Made by a program: the position numbers and the translations under genes. This document shows, in pieces, positions 19,250 to 28,832 of a stretch of 64,000 nucleotides of DNA; position 1 is the stretch's first letter, and every line of letters begins with the position of its first letter. The notes below the pieces were generated by a model. The model had not been told where the DNA came from. It worked only from the letters and a program-made list of their open reading frames with translations, and did no database searches. Location: positions 310,001 through 374,000 of the forward strand of contig NZ_JAJPDW010000002.1 of the NCBI RefSeq assembly GCF_021654035.1, in the 5' to 3' direction. Source of the stretch: Microbacterium aurantiacum (GTDB lineage Bacteria > Actinomycetota > Actinomycetes > Actinomycetales > Microbacteriaceae).

Positions 19250-22200
19250 ATGCAGATCAGCAATGGTGCGACGCGCGCCGAAAACCGACGTTCGATGGAG
19301 CGTCGGCGCTCGAGGACGCGCACTGCGCTCACCTCGGTCGCCGGTGCGGTGATCGCGGCGCTCGTCGTCGTCGGCGCCGCGCCGGCGATCGCGGCCGACG
19401 CCACGCCGACTCCGGCTCCGTCCGCGACGGCGTCCTCGGCGTCGACGGACACCGCGACCACGACGCCCGACCCGACGCCGGCGGAGGGCACGTCGCCCGC
19501 TGCGACCGAGACGCCGGTCGCGACGCCGGAGCCGACGCCGACCGCGCCGACGCGCGCGGTGCGCTCCACCATCGCGACCACACAGACGGTCGCGCCCCTG
19601 ACCGTGACGACGTCGTCCATGAGCGTCGTGGTCCGAAAGCGCGCCCTCGCCAACCCGACCACGCTCGCCGGCACCGTCGCCGAGACCATCGGGACCGACT
19701 ACTCGGGCACCGTGGGCGCACGCTTCCGCCTGTGGACTTACACGACTTACGCGGCCGGCCCGCAGTCCTCCACCGACTACACCTGCACCGTCACCGCCGG
19801 TGGCGCGTGCACCATCACCATCCCCGACGCGGGCGGTGCCAACAAGGGCAAGCGCTTCTGGGTGGTGGAGGACACGCCCGTCGCCGGCTCCGACGCCGCC
19901 AAGACATACATCAACCCGCAGCTCCTCCTCGGCAGCTACCAGGGCCCGACCGCCCGCCAGAACCTCGTCGGCCTGACGACCGCCGTCGCCGCGGACGCGT
20001 CGATCACCGTCCCGATGACGTCCACCACCACCAACGGGGGCACGCAGATCTCCTCGAACGAGCTGGGCAACGGCATCACCACCTCCCAGGGCGCCTCCTT
20101 CGGCGCCGTCGCGAACTCGTGGAAGAACCCCGCGGTCGCGGCCAAGTGCGAGCCCGAGCGCCTGCGCATCTCGCTGGTGCTGGACCAGTCGGCGTCGATC
20201 ACCGATGCGCAGTGGACGCAGTTCCGGAGCGCGCTGGTCAGCAGCGGCGGGGTCCTGGAGCTCCTCCGCAACGCGAATGCGGAGGTGTCGATCCTCGGCT
20301 TCGGCACGAACGCGAGCACCAACGGCAACGGCTGGCACTACGGCTCGACGGGTCCCGCGCTGCTGCCGTCGAACTACGCCTCCTTGATCCCGACCAGCCG
20401 TCCCGGCGGATCGCAGAACGCCACGAACTGGGATGCCGCGCTGTCGACGATCCAGAACGTCAACGGCACCCACGACTACGACCAGGTCCTGTTCATCACC
20501 GACGGCGCGCCGAACTACATCCTGAACGGCTCGTCCGTCAGCTCCTTCGACGTGACCCTGCGCTCCCTCGAGGCGCCGCTGTACGCGGCGAACGCGTTGA
20601 AGAGCGCCGGCACGCGCGTGGTCGCCGTGGGCGTCGGCAACGGCATCACCGGCGCGGGCGCCAACCTGCGCGCCGTGTCGGGGGAGACCCTCGGGTCGGA
20701 CTACTTCCAGACCGCCAGCTGGGACGACGTGAAGAAGCAGCTCGCCCAAATCGTGCAGGCGGCCACCTGCCAGCTGCCGATCGAGGTCAGCAAGACCACG
20801 ATCGACGCCGGCGGCAAGACCACCACCACGGCAGGTGGCTGGGCCTTCACCGCCGCGAAGACCGCCGGTGACGGCACCCTCCAGGGCACGGCGACCCAGA
20901 CCACGACCGCGGGGGTCAACGGCACCGCCGACTGGACGCTGCGCTTCACCCAGCCGACGGGACAGTCCGCCTCGGTCACGCTCACCGAGACCCTGCAGAC
21001 CGGCTGGACCCTCTCGAAGGTCCAGTGCGCGATCGGGGCGGGTCCCCTCCAGGACCAGACGGTCGTCGACGGCAAGAGCGTCACCGTCGCCGGGCTGTCG
21101 ACGGCATCCGAGAAGCTCTCCTGCGTCTTCACCAACACGGAGAAGAAGAAGGAGGCGACGGTAACGGTCGACAAGGTCTGGCAGGTCAAGGACTCGTCGG
21201 GTGCCGTGATCGGCACCTACCGCGAGCCGGCCGAGCCCGGCGCGGCAGCTCTCCCCGCGGGCCTGTCGGCGTCGCCGACGATCGGCGGGCAGTCGGCGCA
21301 GTGGGGAGTCGCCCGGACCGGATACGTCTCCGGCGCGACCGTCGCCCTCGACGAGACCGTCACGATCGACCGCGCCGCTCTCCCGGGCTGTGTTCTCACC
21401 TCGAAGGCCCTCACGCGTGCGGCGGGGAAGGACGTCAACGCCTCCCTGCCGTACACGGCCACCCTCGCCGAGGGAGCCAACGCGTTCACGATGACGAACG
21501 TCGTGACCTGCACGCAGACCCTCAGCCTGGTGAAGACGGTGGGCTACGGCTCGGCGGCCACCGACGCGTGGACCCTGTCGGCCACGAAGCCGGCGGGCAG
21601 CAGCGCGCTCGCGGGACCCTCGGGCACCTACCGCGCCGACAAGCCCGTCTCGGGCGCCGTCTCCACCTCAGTCGCCTACACGCTCGGCGAGGCGGGCGGC
21701 CCGAAGGAGTACGTCGCCGCCGGCGTATGGACGTGCGTCGCGGGGTCCGCCACGGTGCCCGTGACCGCCTCCACGGTGACCGTCCCGCTCGGGCAGACCG
21801 TCGAGTGCACGATCGTGAACACCACGGCGAAGCTGACCATCCTCAAGGAGGTCGTCGGTCAGGCCCTTCCGCCCGGTGACTGGACGCTCACGGCCGATCC
21901 GGGCGCGGGCTCGGGTCTCGCGGCCAAGAGCGCTGTCGGGGCGTCGCAGGCGAGTGCGGCCAACACCTTCGAGATCAAGCCCGGAACCGTGTACACGCTG
22001 TCCGAGGCGCCCACCGCCGGCGACGGCGCCATCGCCTACCGTCAGCTCGCGCTGGAGCGTCAGCTCGACGACGGCAGCTGGGTCGCGGTCGACAGCGACC
22101 GGGTGACCGTCCCGGCCGGGACGCACGCGACCTACCGGTTCGTGAACGACCGCGTGCCCGCGGTGGTGCTGCCCCTCACGGGCGGCGCGAGCACGGATGC

Positions 22201-22294
22201 CTTCCTTCTGGGCGGTCTCGCCGTCCTCCTGCTGGCGGGAGCCCTCGCCGCCTGGAACCTGCGAAGCAGATTCGCCCTCCGCCGGAGCGTGTGA
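19250..22294 (+). CDS. LPLTG-anchored VWA-domain tip pilin/adhesin
   Basis: 1,014 residues. An N-terminal signal peptide (basic residues, hydrophobic core about 28-45, AIAA cleavage region) is followed by a T/P-rich linker. A von Willebrand A domain carries the MIDAS motif D312-x-S314-x-S316 and TDGAPN near residue 418. Several prealbumin-like/SpaA-type repeats follow. The C-terminus has LPLTG (974-978), a hydrophobic helix and a basic tail. Size, VWA and position before a shaft pilin match tip adhesins such as RrgA or FimB. It would be joined to the shaft by the class C sortase encoded downstream. Start chosen at the ATG with GGGGGG upstream; ATG at 19295 is an alternative. Confidence 0.88.
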   Translation: MQISNGATRAENRRSMERRRSRTRTALTSVAGAVIAALVVVGAAPAIAADATPTPAPSATASSASTDTATTTPDPTPAEGTSPAATETPVATPEPTPTAPTRAVRSTIATTQTVAPLTVTTSSMSVVVRKRALANPTTLAGTVAETIGTDYSGTVGARFRLWTYTTYAAGPQSSTDYTCTVTAGGACTITIPDAGGANKGKRFWVVEDTPVAGSDAAKTYINPQLLLGSYQGPTARQNLVGLTTAVAADASITVPMTSTTTNGGTQISSNELGNGITTSQGASFGAVANSWKNPAVAAKCEPERLRISLVLDQSASITDAQWTQFRSALVSSGGVLELLRNANAEVSILGFGTNASTNGNGWHYGSTGPALLPSNYASLIPTSRPGGSQNATNWDAALSTIQNVNGTHDYDQVLFITDGAPNYILNGSSVSSFDVTLRSLEAPLYAANALKSAGTRVVAVGVGNGITGAGANLRAVSGETLGSDYFQTASWDDVKKQLAQIVQAATCQLPIEVSKTTIDAGGKTTTTAGGWAFTAAKTAGDGTLQGTATQTTTAGVNGTADWTLRFTQPTGQSASVTLTETLQTGWTLSKVQCAIGAGPLQDQTVVDGKSVTVAGLSTASEKLSCVFTNTEKKKEATVTVDKVWQVKDSSGAVIGTYREPAEPGAAALPAGLSASPTIGGQSAQWGVARTGYVSGATVALDETVTIDRAALPGCVLTSKALTRAAGKDVNASLPYTATLAEGANAFTMTNVVTCTQTLSLVKTVGYGSAATDAWTLSATKPAGSSALAGPSGTYRADKPVSGAVSTSVAYTLGEAGGPKEYVAAGVWTCVAGSATVPVTASTVTVPLGQTVECTIVNTTAKLTILKEVVGQALPPGDWTLTADPGAGSGLAAKSAVGASQASAANTFEIKPGTVYTLSEAPTAGDGAIAYRQLALERQLDDGSWVAVDSDRVTVPAGTHATYRFVNDRVPAVVLPLTGGASTDAFLLGGLAVLLLAGALAAWNLRSRFALRRSV

Positions 22295-22421
22295 CGCGGC
22301 ATCCGCTCACCCCTCACGACGATCACACACGTACGGCTCGGTGCAGCCGTCGACTTCACACCCGAACCCGAATCACCCGCACCATCACCTGTCTGAAGAA
22401 GAAAACTGGGGAGTACAGACA

Positions 22422-23903
22422 ATGACAACCAACACCAACGGCGGCTGGGGACGCCGCGTGGTCGCCGCCGTCGGCGCGGTCGCGATCGCCATGATCGGAG
22501 CGGTGGCCCTCGCGGCGCCCGCCTCGGCCACGGAGACGCCGAACGGTCCGAACATCGACCCGAAGGCCAAGGGATCGGTGACGATCCACAAGTACGCCGA
22601 GCCCGACCAGGCCACCGGCCTGCCCCACGATGGGACGAAGCTCACCGAGGAGCAGCTGAAGAACCTCACCCCGCTGAAGGGTGTGACGTTCTCCATCGCG
22701 AAGGTGGACGGCATCGACCTCACCACCAACGCCGGGTGGACCACCGCCGCGACGCTCAAGGTCTCGGCCGACGGCGTGGTGACCGGCGGATCGACCACCT
22801 ACCCGACGACCGAGGTGACGTCGGGCCCGACGGATGCCGCCGGCATCGTCGGATTCGCGGACCTGCCGCTCGGCGTCTACGTCGTCTCCGAGGTCGACGC
22901 GGGTGCCAACCCAATCGCGATCTCCACCCCGCCGTTCCTGGTGACGGTGCCGCTGTCGACGGAGAAGAACACCTGGCTCTACGACGTCAACGTGTACCCG
23001 AAGAACTCGCTCACCGGCGTGACGAAGACCGTCGACGACGCGAAGGCCACGGGCCTCGGCAGCGAGATCAGCTGGACCGTCGCCGCGCAGATCCCGAACG
23101 TGGGCGAGGGCCGCTCGCTGAACCGCTTCGAGATCGTCGACACGCTCGACGCCCGCCTCGGCTACGCCGGCGCCTCCGTCGCGGTCACCGACCGCACCGG
23201 TGCACCCGTCACCCTGTCCGACGGCTCGTTCACCGTCACGGCGCCCGCGACCGGCGCCGCCGGAGACCTGAAGGTCGTCTTCACCGAGAAGGGCCTTGCC
23301 GAACTTCAGGCCAAGGCGCTGGGCGGAACGGTCACCGCGACCGTGAAGACCACCGTCAAGGAGATCGGCGACGGCTCCATCGAGAACACGGTCACCCTCT
23401 ACGTCAACGACGCGAAGGTCGTCTCCGAGGACGTCACCTCCTGGGGTGCGCTGAAGGTGTTCAAGTACGCGAAGTCGGACCGGGTCGAGACCGGACTGAA
23501 GGATGCCGAGTTCCAGGTGTTCACCAGCGAGGCCGACGCCATCGCCCGCACCAGCCCGGTGTCGGTCAACGGCAAGACCACGTTCGTCTCCGACGCGTCC
23601 GGCAACCTCACCGTCGGCGGTCTCTTCGCCGGCGTGAAGGGCGCGGGCAAGGACTACTGGCTCGTGGAGACGAAGGCCCCCGTCGGTTACACCGCCGACA
23701 CGACCCCGATCAAGGTCACGGTGAAGCCCGGCTCGATCGAGAAGGCCGAGGTCGTCAAGGCGCTGAACACCCAGGTGCCCCCGCCCATCCTGCCCCTCAC
23801 CGGTGGTGACGGAGCCGTCATGTTCGGCATCGCCGGCGCAGCCCTCGTGCTCATCGCCGCCGGCGCGGCGGTCGTGATCGCCCGCCGCCGCGTGCGCGCC
23901 TGA
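22422..23903 (+). CDS. Major shaft pilin, SpaH/FimA type
   Basis: 493 residues, ATG at 22422 after GGGGAG. Signal peptide in residues 1-37. All pilin hallmarks are seen: WLYDVNVYPKN with the polymerising Lys194, the E-box YWLVETKAP with Glu416, and LPLTG at 457-461 followed by a TM helix and RRRVRA tail. Isopeptide-stabilised CNA/SpaA-like domains are expected. The class C sortase would join the LPLTG Thr of one subunit to Lys194 of the next. It sits between tip and sortase genes, the same order as fimB-fimA-srtC2 in Actinomyces. Confidence 0.93.
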   Translation: MTTNTNGGWGRRVVAAVGAVAIAMIGAVALAAPASATETPNGPNIDPKAKGSVTIHKYAEPDQATGLPHDGTKLTEEQLKNLTPLKGVTFSIAKVDGIDLTTNAGWTTAATLKVSADGVVTGGSTTYPTTEVTSGPTDAAGIVGFADLPLGVYVVSEVDAGANPIAISTPPFLVTVPLSTEKNTWLYDVNVYPKNSLTGVTKTVDDAKATGLGSEISWTVAAQIPNVGEGRSLNRFEIVDTLDARLGYAGASVAVTDRTGAPVTLSDGSFTVTAPATGAAGDLKVVFTEKGLAELQAKALGGTVTATVKTTVKEIGDGSIENTVTLYVNDAKVVSEDVTSWGALKVFKYAKSDRVETGLKDAEFQVFTSEADAIARTSPVSVNGKTTFVSDASGNLTVGGLFAGVKGAGKDYWLVETKAPVGYTADTTPIKVTVKPGSIEKAEVVKALNTQVPPPILPLTGGDGAVMFGIAGAALVLIAAGAAVVIARRRVRA

Positions 23904-23916
23904 CGCACGACCCGCT

Positions 23917-23951
23917 CTCCGCGGCGGGGGCGCTGAGCCCCCGCCGCGGAG
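23917..23951 (+). terminator. Attenuator-like hairpin between shaft pilin and sortase
   Basis: Perfect 15-bp GC-rich stem (23917-23931 with 23937-23951) and a 5-nt loop, 13 nt after the pilin stop and 28 nt before the sortase start. It could lower transcription into the sortase gene, giving much shaft protein and little enzyme. No T tract, so read-through is likely. Confidence 0.6.
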
Positions 23952-23979
23952 TACCACGTTCTCCACGAAGGACTCCCCG

Positions 23980-24978
23980 ATGACACTCACCGCCATCCGC
24001 CCCGAGGCTCCGGCCGATCCGCCGCCGACCCGTCGCGCCCGCCGCGCGCGGTGGCGGCTTCCGGTCGTCCCGCTCGTGATCGCGGTGGTGTGCTTCCTCG
24101 GGGTCGGGGTGCTGCTGTACCCCGCGGCCGCGGCGTGGATGTCGCAGTACCAGCAGTCCCTCCGCATCGACGAGTACGCGCGCGAGGTTGAAGTCGCCGG
24201 GCCCGACGCGCTCGCGGCCGAGCTCGCCCGCGCGGCCGACTACAACGCCGCCCTGACCGGCGGAGCGTTCCTCGACCCCGACGAGCGGATCCCGCAGTCC
24301 GACGACGCCGGCGCGGGATACGAGGGGCTGCTCGCCGCGGACGACGACGGGTTCATGGCGCGCGTGCGCATCCCCGCGATCGACGTCGACCTGCCGATCT
24401 ACCACGGCACCACCGAAGACGTCCTCGAGCGCGGTGTCGGCCACCTCGAGGGGACGGCGCTCCCGATCGGGGGGACGGGAACGCATGCGGTCCTCACCGC
24501 GCACCGGGGGCTCGCCTCGGCGGAGCTGTTCACGAACCTCGATCGCGTCGTGGTCGGCGACACCTTCACCGTCGAGGTCTTCGGCGAGGTCCTCACCTAT
24601 CGGGTGCGCGACACGCAGGTCGTCGCGCCCGACGAGACCGAGACGCTGTACCCGTTCGCGGGGGAGGACCTGGTGACCCTCGTCACCTGCACCCCGCTGG
24701 GCATCAACAGTCATCGGATCCTCGTCACCGGCGAGCGGCTCCTCCCCACCCCGCCCGAGGACGTGGCGCGCGCGGGCGCGACCCCCGACATCCCGGGCTT
24801 CCCGACCTGGATCGTCGGCCTCGCCGGTGCCGCCGCGCTGCTCTCGCTCTACGTGTGGTGGAGCGGTCGTCCGGCGCCCGTGCGCGCGGCCGCCGCGCCG
24901 GCGCGGCGTGCCTCGTGGCGACCGGGCGAGTTCGACGGCGGAACCTCTTCCCCCGGCGCGTCCGCACCGGGACAATGA
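23980..24978 (+). CDS. Class C (pilin-specific) sortase
   Basis: 332 residues, ATG at 23980. N-terminal TM helix (about 27-48) and a second hydrophobic helix near 270-290, the usual class C topology with the active site outside. Catalytic residues are His175 (LTAHRG), Cys237 (TLVTC) and Arg246 (NSHRILVTG). A DPDE element near residue 97 lies where class C lids carry a DP[W/F/Y] motif, with the aromatic replaced by Asp. It polymerises the two upstream pilins. The C-terminus is Ala/Arg-rich. Confidence 0.92.
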   Translation: MTLTAIRPEAPADPPPTRRARRARWRLPVVPLVIAVVCFLGVGVLLYPAAAAWMSQYQQSLRIDEYAREVEVAGPDALAAELARAADYNAALTGGAFLDPDERIPQSDDAGAGYEGLLAADDDGFMARVRIPAIDVDLPIYHGTTEDVLERGVGHLEGTALPIGGTGTHAVLTAHRGLASAELFTNLDRVVVGDTFTVEVFGEVLTYRVRDTQVVAPDETETLYPFAGEDLVTLVTCTPLGINSHRILVTGERLLPTPPEDVARAGATPDIPGFPTWIVGLAGAAALLSLYVWWSGRPAPVRAAAAPARRASWRPGEFDGGTSSPGASAPGQ

Positions 24979-25021
24979 ACCCAGCTGCGCGGGGGTCGCG
25001 CACCGAAGCGAAGGAGGGGCC

Positions 25022-25237
25022 ATGGCCATCGACGACCTGGTCAATCAGGGCAAGCAGTTCCTGGAGCAGAACAAGGACAAGATCCAGGAGGCGGTGAAAT
25101 CCGACAAGGCCGAGGAGGTCTCGGACTCGGTTCTGGGCGCCGCGGCCGAGTTCGTCAAGAAGGTCGCTCCCGAGAGCGTGCACGAGCACGTCGACAACGC
25201 GCGAGACGCCGCCGACAAGGCGATCGGGAGCGAGTAG
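25022..25237 (+). CDS. Rv0909/MT0933-type antitoxin-like small protein
   Basis: 71 residues, ATG at 25022 with a strong AAGGAGGGG site. An amphipathic, charged helix-rich protein beginning [13 protein letters not shown], similar to the MT0933-like antitoxin family named after Rv0909. No toxin-like ORF lies beside it, so a true toxin-antitoxin role is doubtful; many actinobacterial members are orphans. It is 43 nt after the sortase gene and could be the last gene of that transcript. A terminator follows. Confidence 0.75.
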   Translation: MAIDDLVNQGKQFLEQNKDKIQEAVKSDKAEEVSDSVLGAAAEFVKKVAPESVHEHVDNARDAADKAIGSE

Positions 25238-25253
25238 ACGCCCGTTCCGAGCA

Positions 25254-25283
25254 CGAAGGGTCCGGTGCGAACCGGGCCCTTCG
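25254..25283 (+). terminator. Terminator after the antitoxin-like gene
   Basis: 13-bp stem with one G-T pair (25254-25266 with 25271-25283), loop GCGA, beginning 17 nt after the stop. It isolates the pilus region from the S10 operon. Confidence 0.8.
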
Positions 25284-25323
25284 TCGTCGGATCGGACGAC
25301 ACGCCGAGGCGACACGCCCGAGT

Positions 25324-25352
25324 TTGCGACACGCCCGGGCCGCACGTAGACT
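25324..25352 (+). promoter_or_regulatory. Predicted S10 operon promoter
   Basis: TTGCGA at 25324-25329 and TAGACT at 25347-25352 with a 17-nt spacer, a good sigma-A type promoter. Transcription would start near 25360, giving a leader of about 330 nt before rpsJ. Confidence 0.75.
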
Positions 25353-25359
25353 AGCGAGG

Positions 25360-25689
25360 TTCCACATTCCGGGGTGCCCACTGGCGCGTCTCGGATCACT
25401 GCCAGGGCAGTGCATAGGCGGCGCACGACTCCTCCGGGGTCTCGCGCAAGGTCCTAGGCCGCGGGCAGCAGAACCACCACATCCACACCCCCCTCACGAA
25501 CGCCCTGCGATCGTGCGCGGGCGGGAACGGATGCCGGGATATGCGGCGCTTCGGCGCGGCATCCGGATTGACATCAGAACAGCGGTGCAGCAACGCACTG
25601 CGCAAGCGGTGCAGAAGTGCCCTGGCGCGAAAGCGCCATCGTGCGTCCAATGCCCTCGAGGTATGACGCGGAAAGAGAGTGAGCAGACA
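25360..25689 (+). promoter_or_regulatory. Structured S10 operon leader
   Basis: About 330 nt without a convincing gene. Hairpins include 25529-25564 (outer GGATGCCG/CGGCATCC stem, inner GCGC-TTCG-GCGC with a stable UUCG loop) and 25623-25638 (TGGCGC-GAAA-GCGCCA, a GNRA tetraloop). Both end within 160 nt of rpsJ. Ribosomal-protein leaders with such features often mediate L4-type feedback; here this is inferred from structure and position only. Confidence 0.55.
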
Positions 25690-25998
25690 ATGGCGGGACA
25701 GAAGATCCGCATTCGCCTGAAGTCGTACGATCACGCCGGCCTCGACTCGTCGGCCCGCAAGATCGTCGACACCGTGACCCGTGCGGGCGCAACCGTTGTG
25801 GGCCCCGTGCCCCTGCCGACCGAGAAGAACGTCGTGTGCGTCATCCGGTCGCCCCACAAGTACAAGGACAGCCGCGAGCACTTCGAGATGCGCACCCACA
25901 AGCGCCTCATCGACATCATCGACCCGACGCCCAAGGCCGTCGACTCGCTGATGCGTCTCGACCTGCCCGCCGATGTCAACATCGAGATCAAGCTCTGA
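25690..25998 (+). CDS. rpsJ: 30S ribosomal protein S10
   Basis: 102 residues, the normal length, starting [15 protein letters not shown] at the ATG at 25690. S10 belongs to the 30S head and is also the NusE transcription factor. The family motif [20 protein letters not shown] is intact. First gene of the S10 operon; the longer open frame upstream is leader and is not translated. rplC starts 10 nt after the stop. Confidence 0.98.
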   Translation: MAGQKIRIRLKSYDHAGLDSSARKIVDTVTRAGATVVGPVPLPTEKNVVCVIRSPHKYKDSREHFEMRTHKRLIDIIDPTPKAVDSLMRLDLPADVNIEIKL

Positions 25999-26008
25999 GG
26001 CGATCGAC

Positions 26009-26668
26009 ATGGCACACATCAACGAAAAGGTTTCCAAGGGCCTGCTCGGCACCAAGCTCGGCATGACCCAGGTCTGGGACGAGAACGGCAAGCTCGTTCC
26101 CGTCACCGTCATCGAGGTGGCCCCCAACGTGGTCACCCAGGTGCGCACCCCGGAGAAGGACGGCTACAACGCCGTGCAGATCGCCTACGGGCAGATCGAC
26201 CCCCGCAAGGTGAACAAGCCCCTCACGGCCCACTTCGAGGCCGCCGGCGTCACCCCGCGTCGCCACCTCACCGAGATCCGTACCGCGGATGCCGCTGACT
26301 ACTCACTCGGTCAGGAGCTCACCGCGGAGGGCGTCTTCGAGGCCGGCCAGCTGGTCGACGTCGTCGGCACCAGCAAGGGCAAGGGCACCGCGGGTGTCAT
26401 GAAGCGCCACAACTTCAAGGGCGTCTCCGCCTCGCACGGTGCGCACCGCAACCACCGCAAGCCCGGCTCGATCGGCGCCTCGTCGACGCCGAGCCGCGTC
26501 TTCAAGGGCATGCGCATGGCCGGCCGTATGGGTGGCGAGCGCGTGACCGTCCTCAACCTCACGGTGCACGCCGTCGACGCCGAGAAGGGTCTGCTGCTCG
26601 TCAAGGGCGCCGTCCCCGGTGCGCGCGGCCGCATCGTCTACGTCCGCAACGCAGTGAAGGGTGCCTGA
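26009..26668 (+). CDS. rplC: 50S ribosomal protein L3
   Basis: 219 residues, ATG at 26009 behind GAGG. It binds near the 3' end of 23S rRNA and starts 50S assembly. The tip-loop signature [20 protein letters not shown] is intact. Closely spaced between rpsJ (10 nt) and rplD (2 nt). Confidence 0.98.
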   Translation: MAHINEKVSKGLLGTKLGMTQVWDENGKLVPVTVIEVAPNVVTQVRTPEKDGYNAVQIAYGQIDPRKVNKPLTAHFEAAGVTPRRHLTEIRTADAADYSLGQELTAEGVFEAGQLVDVVGTSKGKGTAGVMKRHNFKGVSASHGAHRNHRKPGSIGASSTPSRVFKGMRMAGRMGGERVTVLNLTVHAVDAEKGLLLVKGAVPGARGRIVYVRNAVKGA

Positions 26669-26670
26669 CC

Positions 26671-27330
26671 ATGGCTGACTCCACGCTCGCGCTCGACGTC
26701 GTCACCACCGACGGCAAGAAGGCCGGTTCCGTGAACCTGCCCGCCGCGCTGTTCGACGTCAAGACGAACATCCCCCTCATCCACCAGGTCGTCGTCGCCC
26801 AGCGCGCCGCCGCCCGCCAGGGAACGCACTCGACCAAGCGTCGCGGTGAGGTCTCCGGTGCCGGCCGCAAGCCCTTCAAGCAGAAGGGCACGGGTAACGC
26901 CCGTCAGGGCTCGATTCGCGCGCCGCACATGACCGGTGGTGGCATCGTCCACGGCCCGAAGCCGCGCGACTACGGCCAGCGCACCCCGAAGAAGATGATC
27001 GCCGCCGCCCTCGCGGGTGCGCTCAGCGACCGCGCACGCGGCCAGCGTCTGCACATCGTCGACTCCTTCGGCATCGAGGGCGCGCCCTCGACCAAGGCTG
27101 CCGCCGCGGTGCTGTCCGGCCTCGGCGCCGTCAAGAACGTGCTGGTGGTCATCGACCGCACCGACGAGCTCAGCGTCCTGAGCGTGCGCAACCTCGCGTA
27201 CGTCCACGTGCTGACCTTCGACCAGCTCAACGCCTACGACGTGCTCGTCTCCGACGACATCGTCTTCACCAAGTCCGCCTACGACGCCTTCGTCGCGTCC
27301 AAGACGGCGACCGAGGAGGTCTCCGCATGA
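26671..27330 (+). CDS. rplD: 50S ribosomal protein L4
   Basis: 219 residues. The exit-tunnel loop [18 protein letters not shown] is recognisable. In other bacteria L4 also represses its own operon by binding the S10 leader, which fits the structured leader upstream. Its stop overlaps the rplW start (ATGA). Confidence 0.98.
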   Translation: MADSTLALDVVTTDGKKAGSVNLPAALFDVKTNIPLIHQVVVAQRAAARQGTHSTKRRGEVSGAGRKPFKQKGTGNARQGSIRAPHMTGGGIVHGPKPRDYGQRTPKKMIAAALAGALSDRARGQRLHIVDSFGIEGAPSTKAAAAVLSGLGAVKNVLVVIDRTDELSVLSVRNLAYVHVLTFDQLNAYDVLVSDDIVFTKSAYDAFVASKTATEEVSA

Positions 27331-27647
27331 GCGCCGACAACGTTCTGCAGACCGCGGGCAACAAGGACCCGCGCGACATCATCCTGAAGCCGGTGGTGTC
27401 CGAGAAGAGCTACTCGCTCATCGACGAGGGCAAGTACACCTTCCTCGTGGACCCCCGTGCCTCCAAGACCGAGATCAAGCTCGCCATCGAGAAGATCTTC
27501 GGTGTCAAGGTCGCCGCGGTGAACACCATCAACCGTGTCGGCAAGGCACGCCGCACCCGCTTCGGTACCGGCAAGCGCAAGGACACCAAGCGCGCCATCG
27601 TGACGCTGAAGTCGGGCACCATCGACATCTTCACGGCCGTCGGCTGA
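27327..27647 (+). CDS. rplW: 50S ribosomal protein L23
   Basis: 106 residues. It surrounds the exit tunnel and is the docking site for trigger factor and SRP. Core motifs [13 protein letters not shown] and [15 protein letters not shown] are present. Start overlaps the rplD stop; rplB follows after 25 nt. Confidence 0.97.
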   Translation: MSADNVLQTAGNKDPRDIILKPVVSEKSYSLIDEGKYTFLVDPRASKTEIKLAIEKIFGVKVAAVNTINRVGKARRTRFGTGKRKDTKRAIVTLKSGTIDIFTAVG

Positions 27648-27672
27648 CCCCGCGGAACAGAGGACCAAGAAC

Positions 27673-28512
27673 ATGGCTATTCGCAAGTACAAGCCCACGA
27701 CCCCGGGTCGCCGCGGCTCGTCGGTGGCCGACTTCGCCGAGATCACCCGATCGACGCCCGAGAAGTCGCTCCTCCGCCCGCTGAGCAAGACCGGTGGTCG
27801 CAACAACCAGGGCCGCATCACGACCCGCCACATCGGTGGTGGGCACAAGCGCCAGTACCGCGTCATCGACTTCCGTCGCAATGACAAGGACGGCATCAAC
27901 GCCAAGGTCGCGCACATCGAGTACGACCCCAACCGCACCGCGCGCATCGCGCTGCTGCACTACTTCGACGGCGAGAAGCGCTACATCCTCGCGCCGAACA
28001 AGCTGTCGCAGGGCGACGTCGTCGAGTCGGGCGCCTCGGCGGACATCAAGCCGGGCAACAACCTGCCGCTGAAGAACATCCCCACCGGTACCGTCGTGCA
28101 CGCCATCGAGCTGCGCCCGGGCGGCGGCGCGAAGCTCGCCCGTTCGGCCGGCACCTCGGTGCGTCTCGTCGCCAAGGACGGCCCGTACGCGCAGCTGCGT
28201 CTGCCCTCGGGCGAGATCCGCAACGTCGACGCGCGCTGCCGCGCGACCGTCGGCGAGGTCGGCAACGCCGAGCAGTCGAACATCAACTGGGGCAAGGCCG
28301 GACGCAAGCGCTGGAAGGGCGTCCGCCCGACCGTCCGCGGTGTCGCGATGAACCCGGTCGACCACCCGCACGGTGGTGGTGAGGGTAAGACCTCCGGTGG
28401 ACGTCACCCTGTGTCGCCGTGGGGCCAGGCCGAGGGCCGCACCCGTCACGCGAACAAGGAAAGCGACAAGTACATCGTCCGTCGTCGCAACGCCGGCAAG
28501 AAGCGGAAGTAG
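27673..28512 (+). CDS. rplB: 50S ribosomal protein L2
   Basis: 279 residues. Required for subunit joining and peptidyl-transferase activity. The C-terminal signature [14 protein letters not shown], with its key His in HPHGGGEG, is intact, and the N-terminus starts [14 protein letters not shown] as is usual. Spaced 12 nt from rpsS. Confidence 0.98.
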   Translation: MAIRKYKPTTPGRRGSSVADFAEITRSTPEKSLLRPLSKTGGRNNQGRITTRHIGGGHKRQYRVIDFRRNDKDGINAKVAHIEYDPNRTARIALLHYFDGEKRYILAPNKLSQGDVVESGASADIKPGNNLPLKNIPTGTVVHAIELRPGGGAKLARSAGTSVRLVAKDGPYAQLRLPSGEIRNVDARCRATVGEVGNAEQSNINWGKAGRKRWKGVRPTVRGVAMNPVDHPHGGGEGKTSGGRHPVSPWGQAEGRTRHANKESDKYIVRRRNAGKKRK

Positions 28513-28524
28513 GAGTAGAGGAAG

Positions 28525-28806
28525 ATGCCTCGCAGTCTTAAGAAGGGCCCCTTCGTCGATGAGCACCTGCTTCGCAAGGTGGTCTCGCAGAACGAAGCCG
28601 GCAGCAAGAACGTCATCAAGACCTGGTCTCGTCGCTCGATGATCGTCCCGGCCATGCTCGGCCACACGATCGCCGTGCACGACGGACGCAAGCACATCCC
28701 CGTGTTCGTGTCCGAGACCATGGTCGGCCACAAACTGGGCGAATTCGCGCCCACCCGCACCTTCCGCGGCCACGTGAAGGACGACAAGAAGGGCCGCCGC
28801 CGCTGA
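28525..28806 (+). CDS. rpsS: 30S ribosomal protein S19
   Basis: 93 residues, with [15 protein letters not shown] near the start. It forms a 30S-head complex with S13 and contacts A-site tRNA. C-terminus is basic (KDDKKGRRR). Part of the S10 operon between rplB and rplV. Confidence 0.98.
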   Translation: MPRSLKKGPFVDEHLLRKVVSQNEAGSKNVIKTWSRRSMIVPAMLGHTIAVHDGRKHIPVFVSETMVGHKLGEFAPTRTFRGHVKDDKKGRRR

Positions 28807-28832
28807 CGCGGCGGTGCGAAGAGGAGAGAGAA

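Noticed and set aside
17524..25237. Recent horizontal transfer of the tuf-rpsJ interval
   Set aside because: GC content and codon context look like the flanking genes, and no integrase, transposase, tRNA or direct-repeat boundary is seen.
25324..25689. N-terminal extension of S10 in an open frame from 25324
   Set aside because: S10 homology begins at the ATG at 25690 with a fitting length; the upstream part is promoter and leader.
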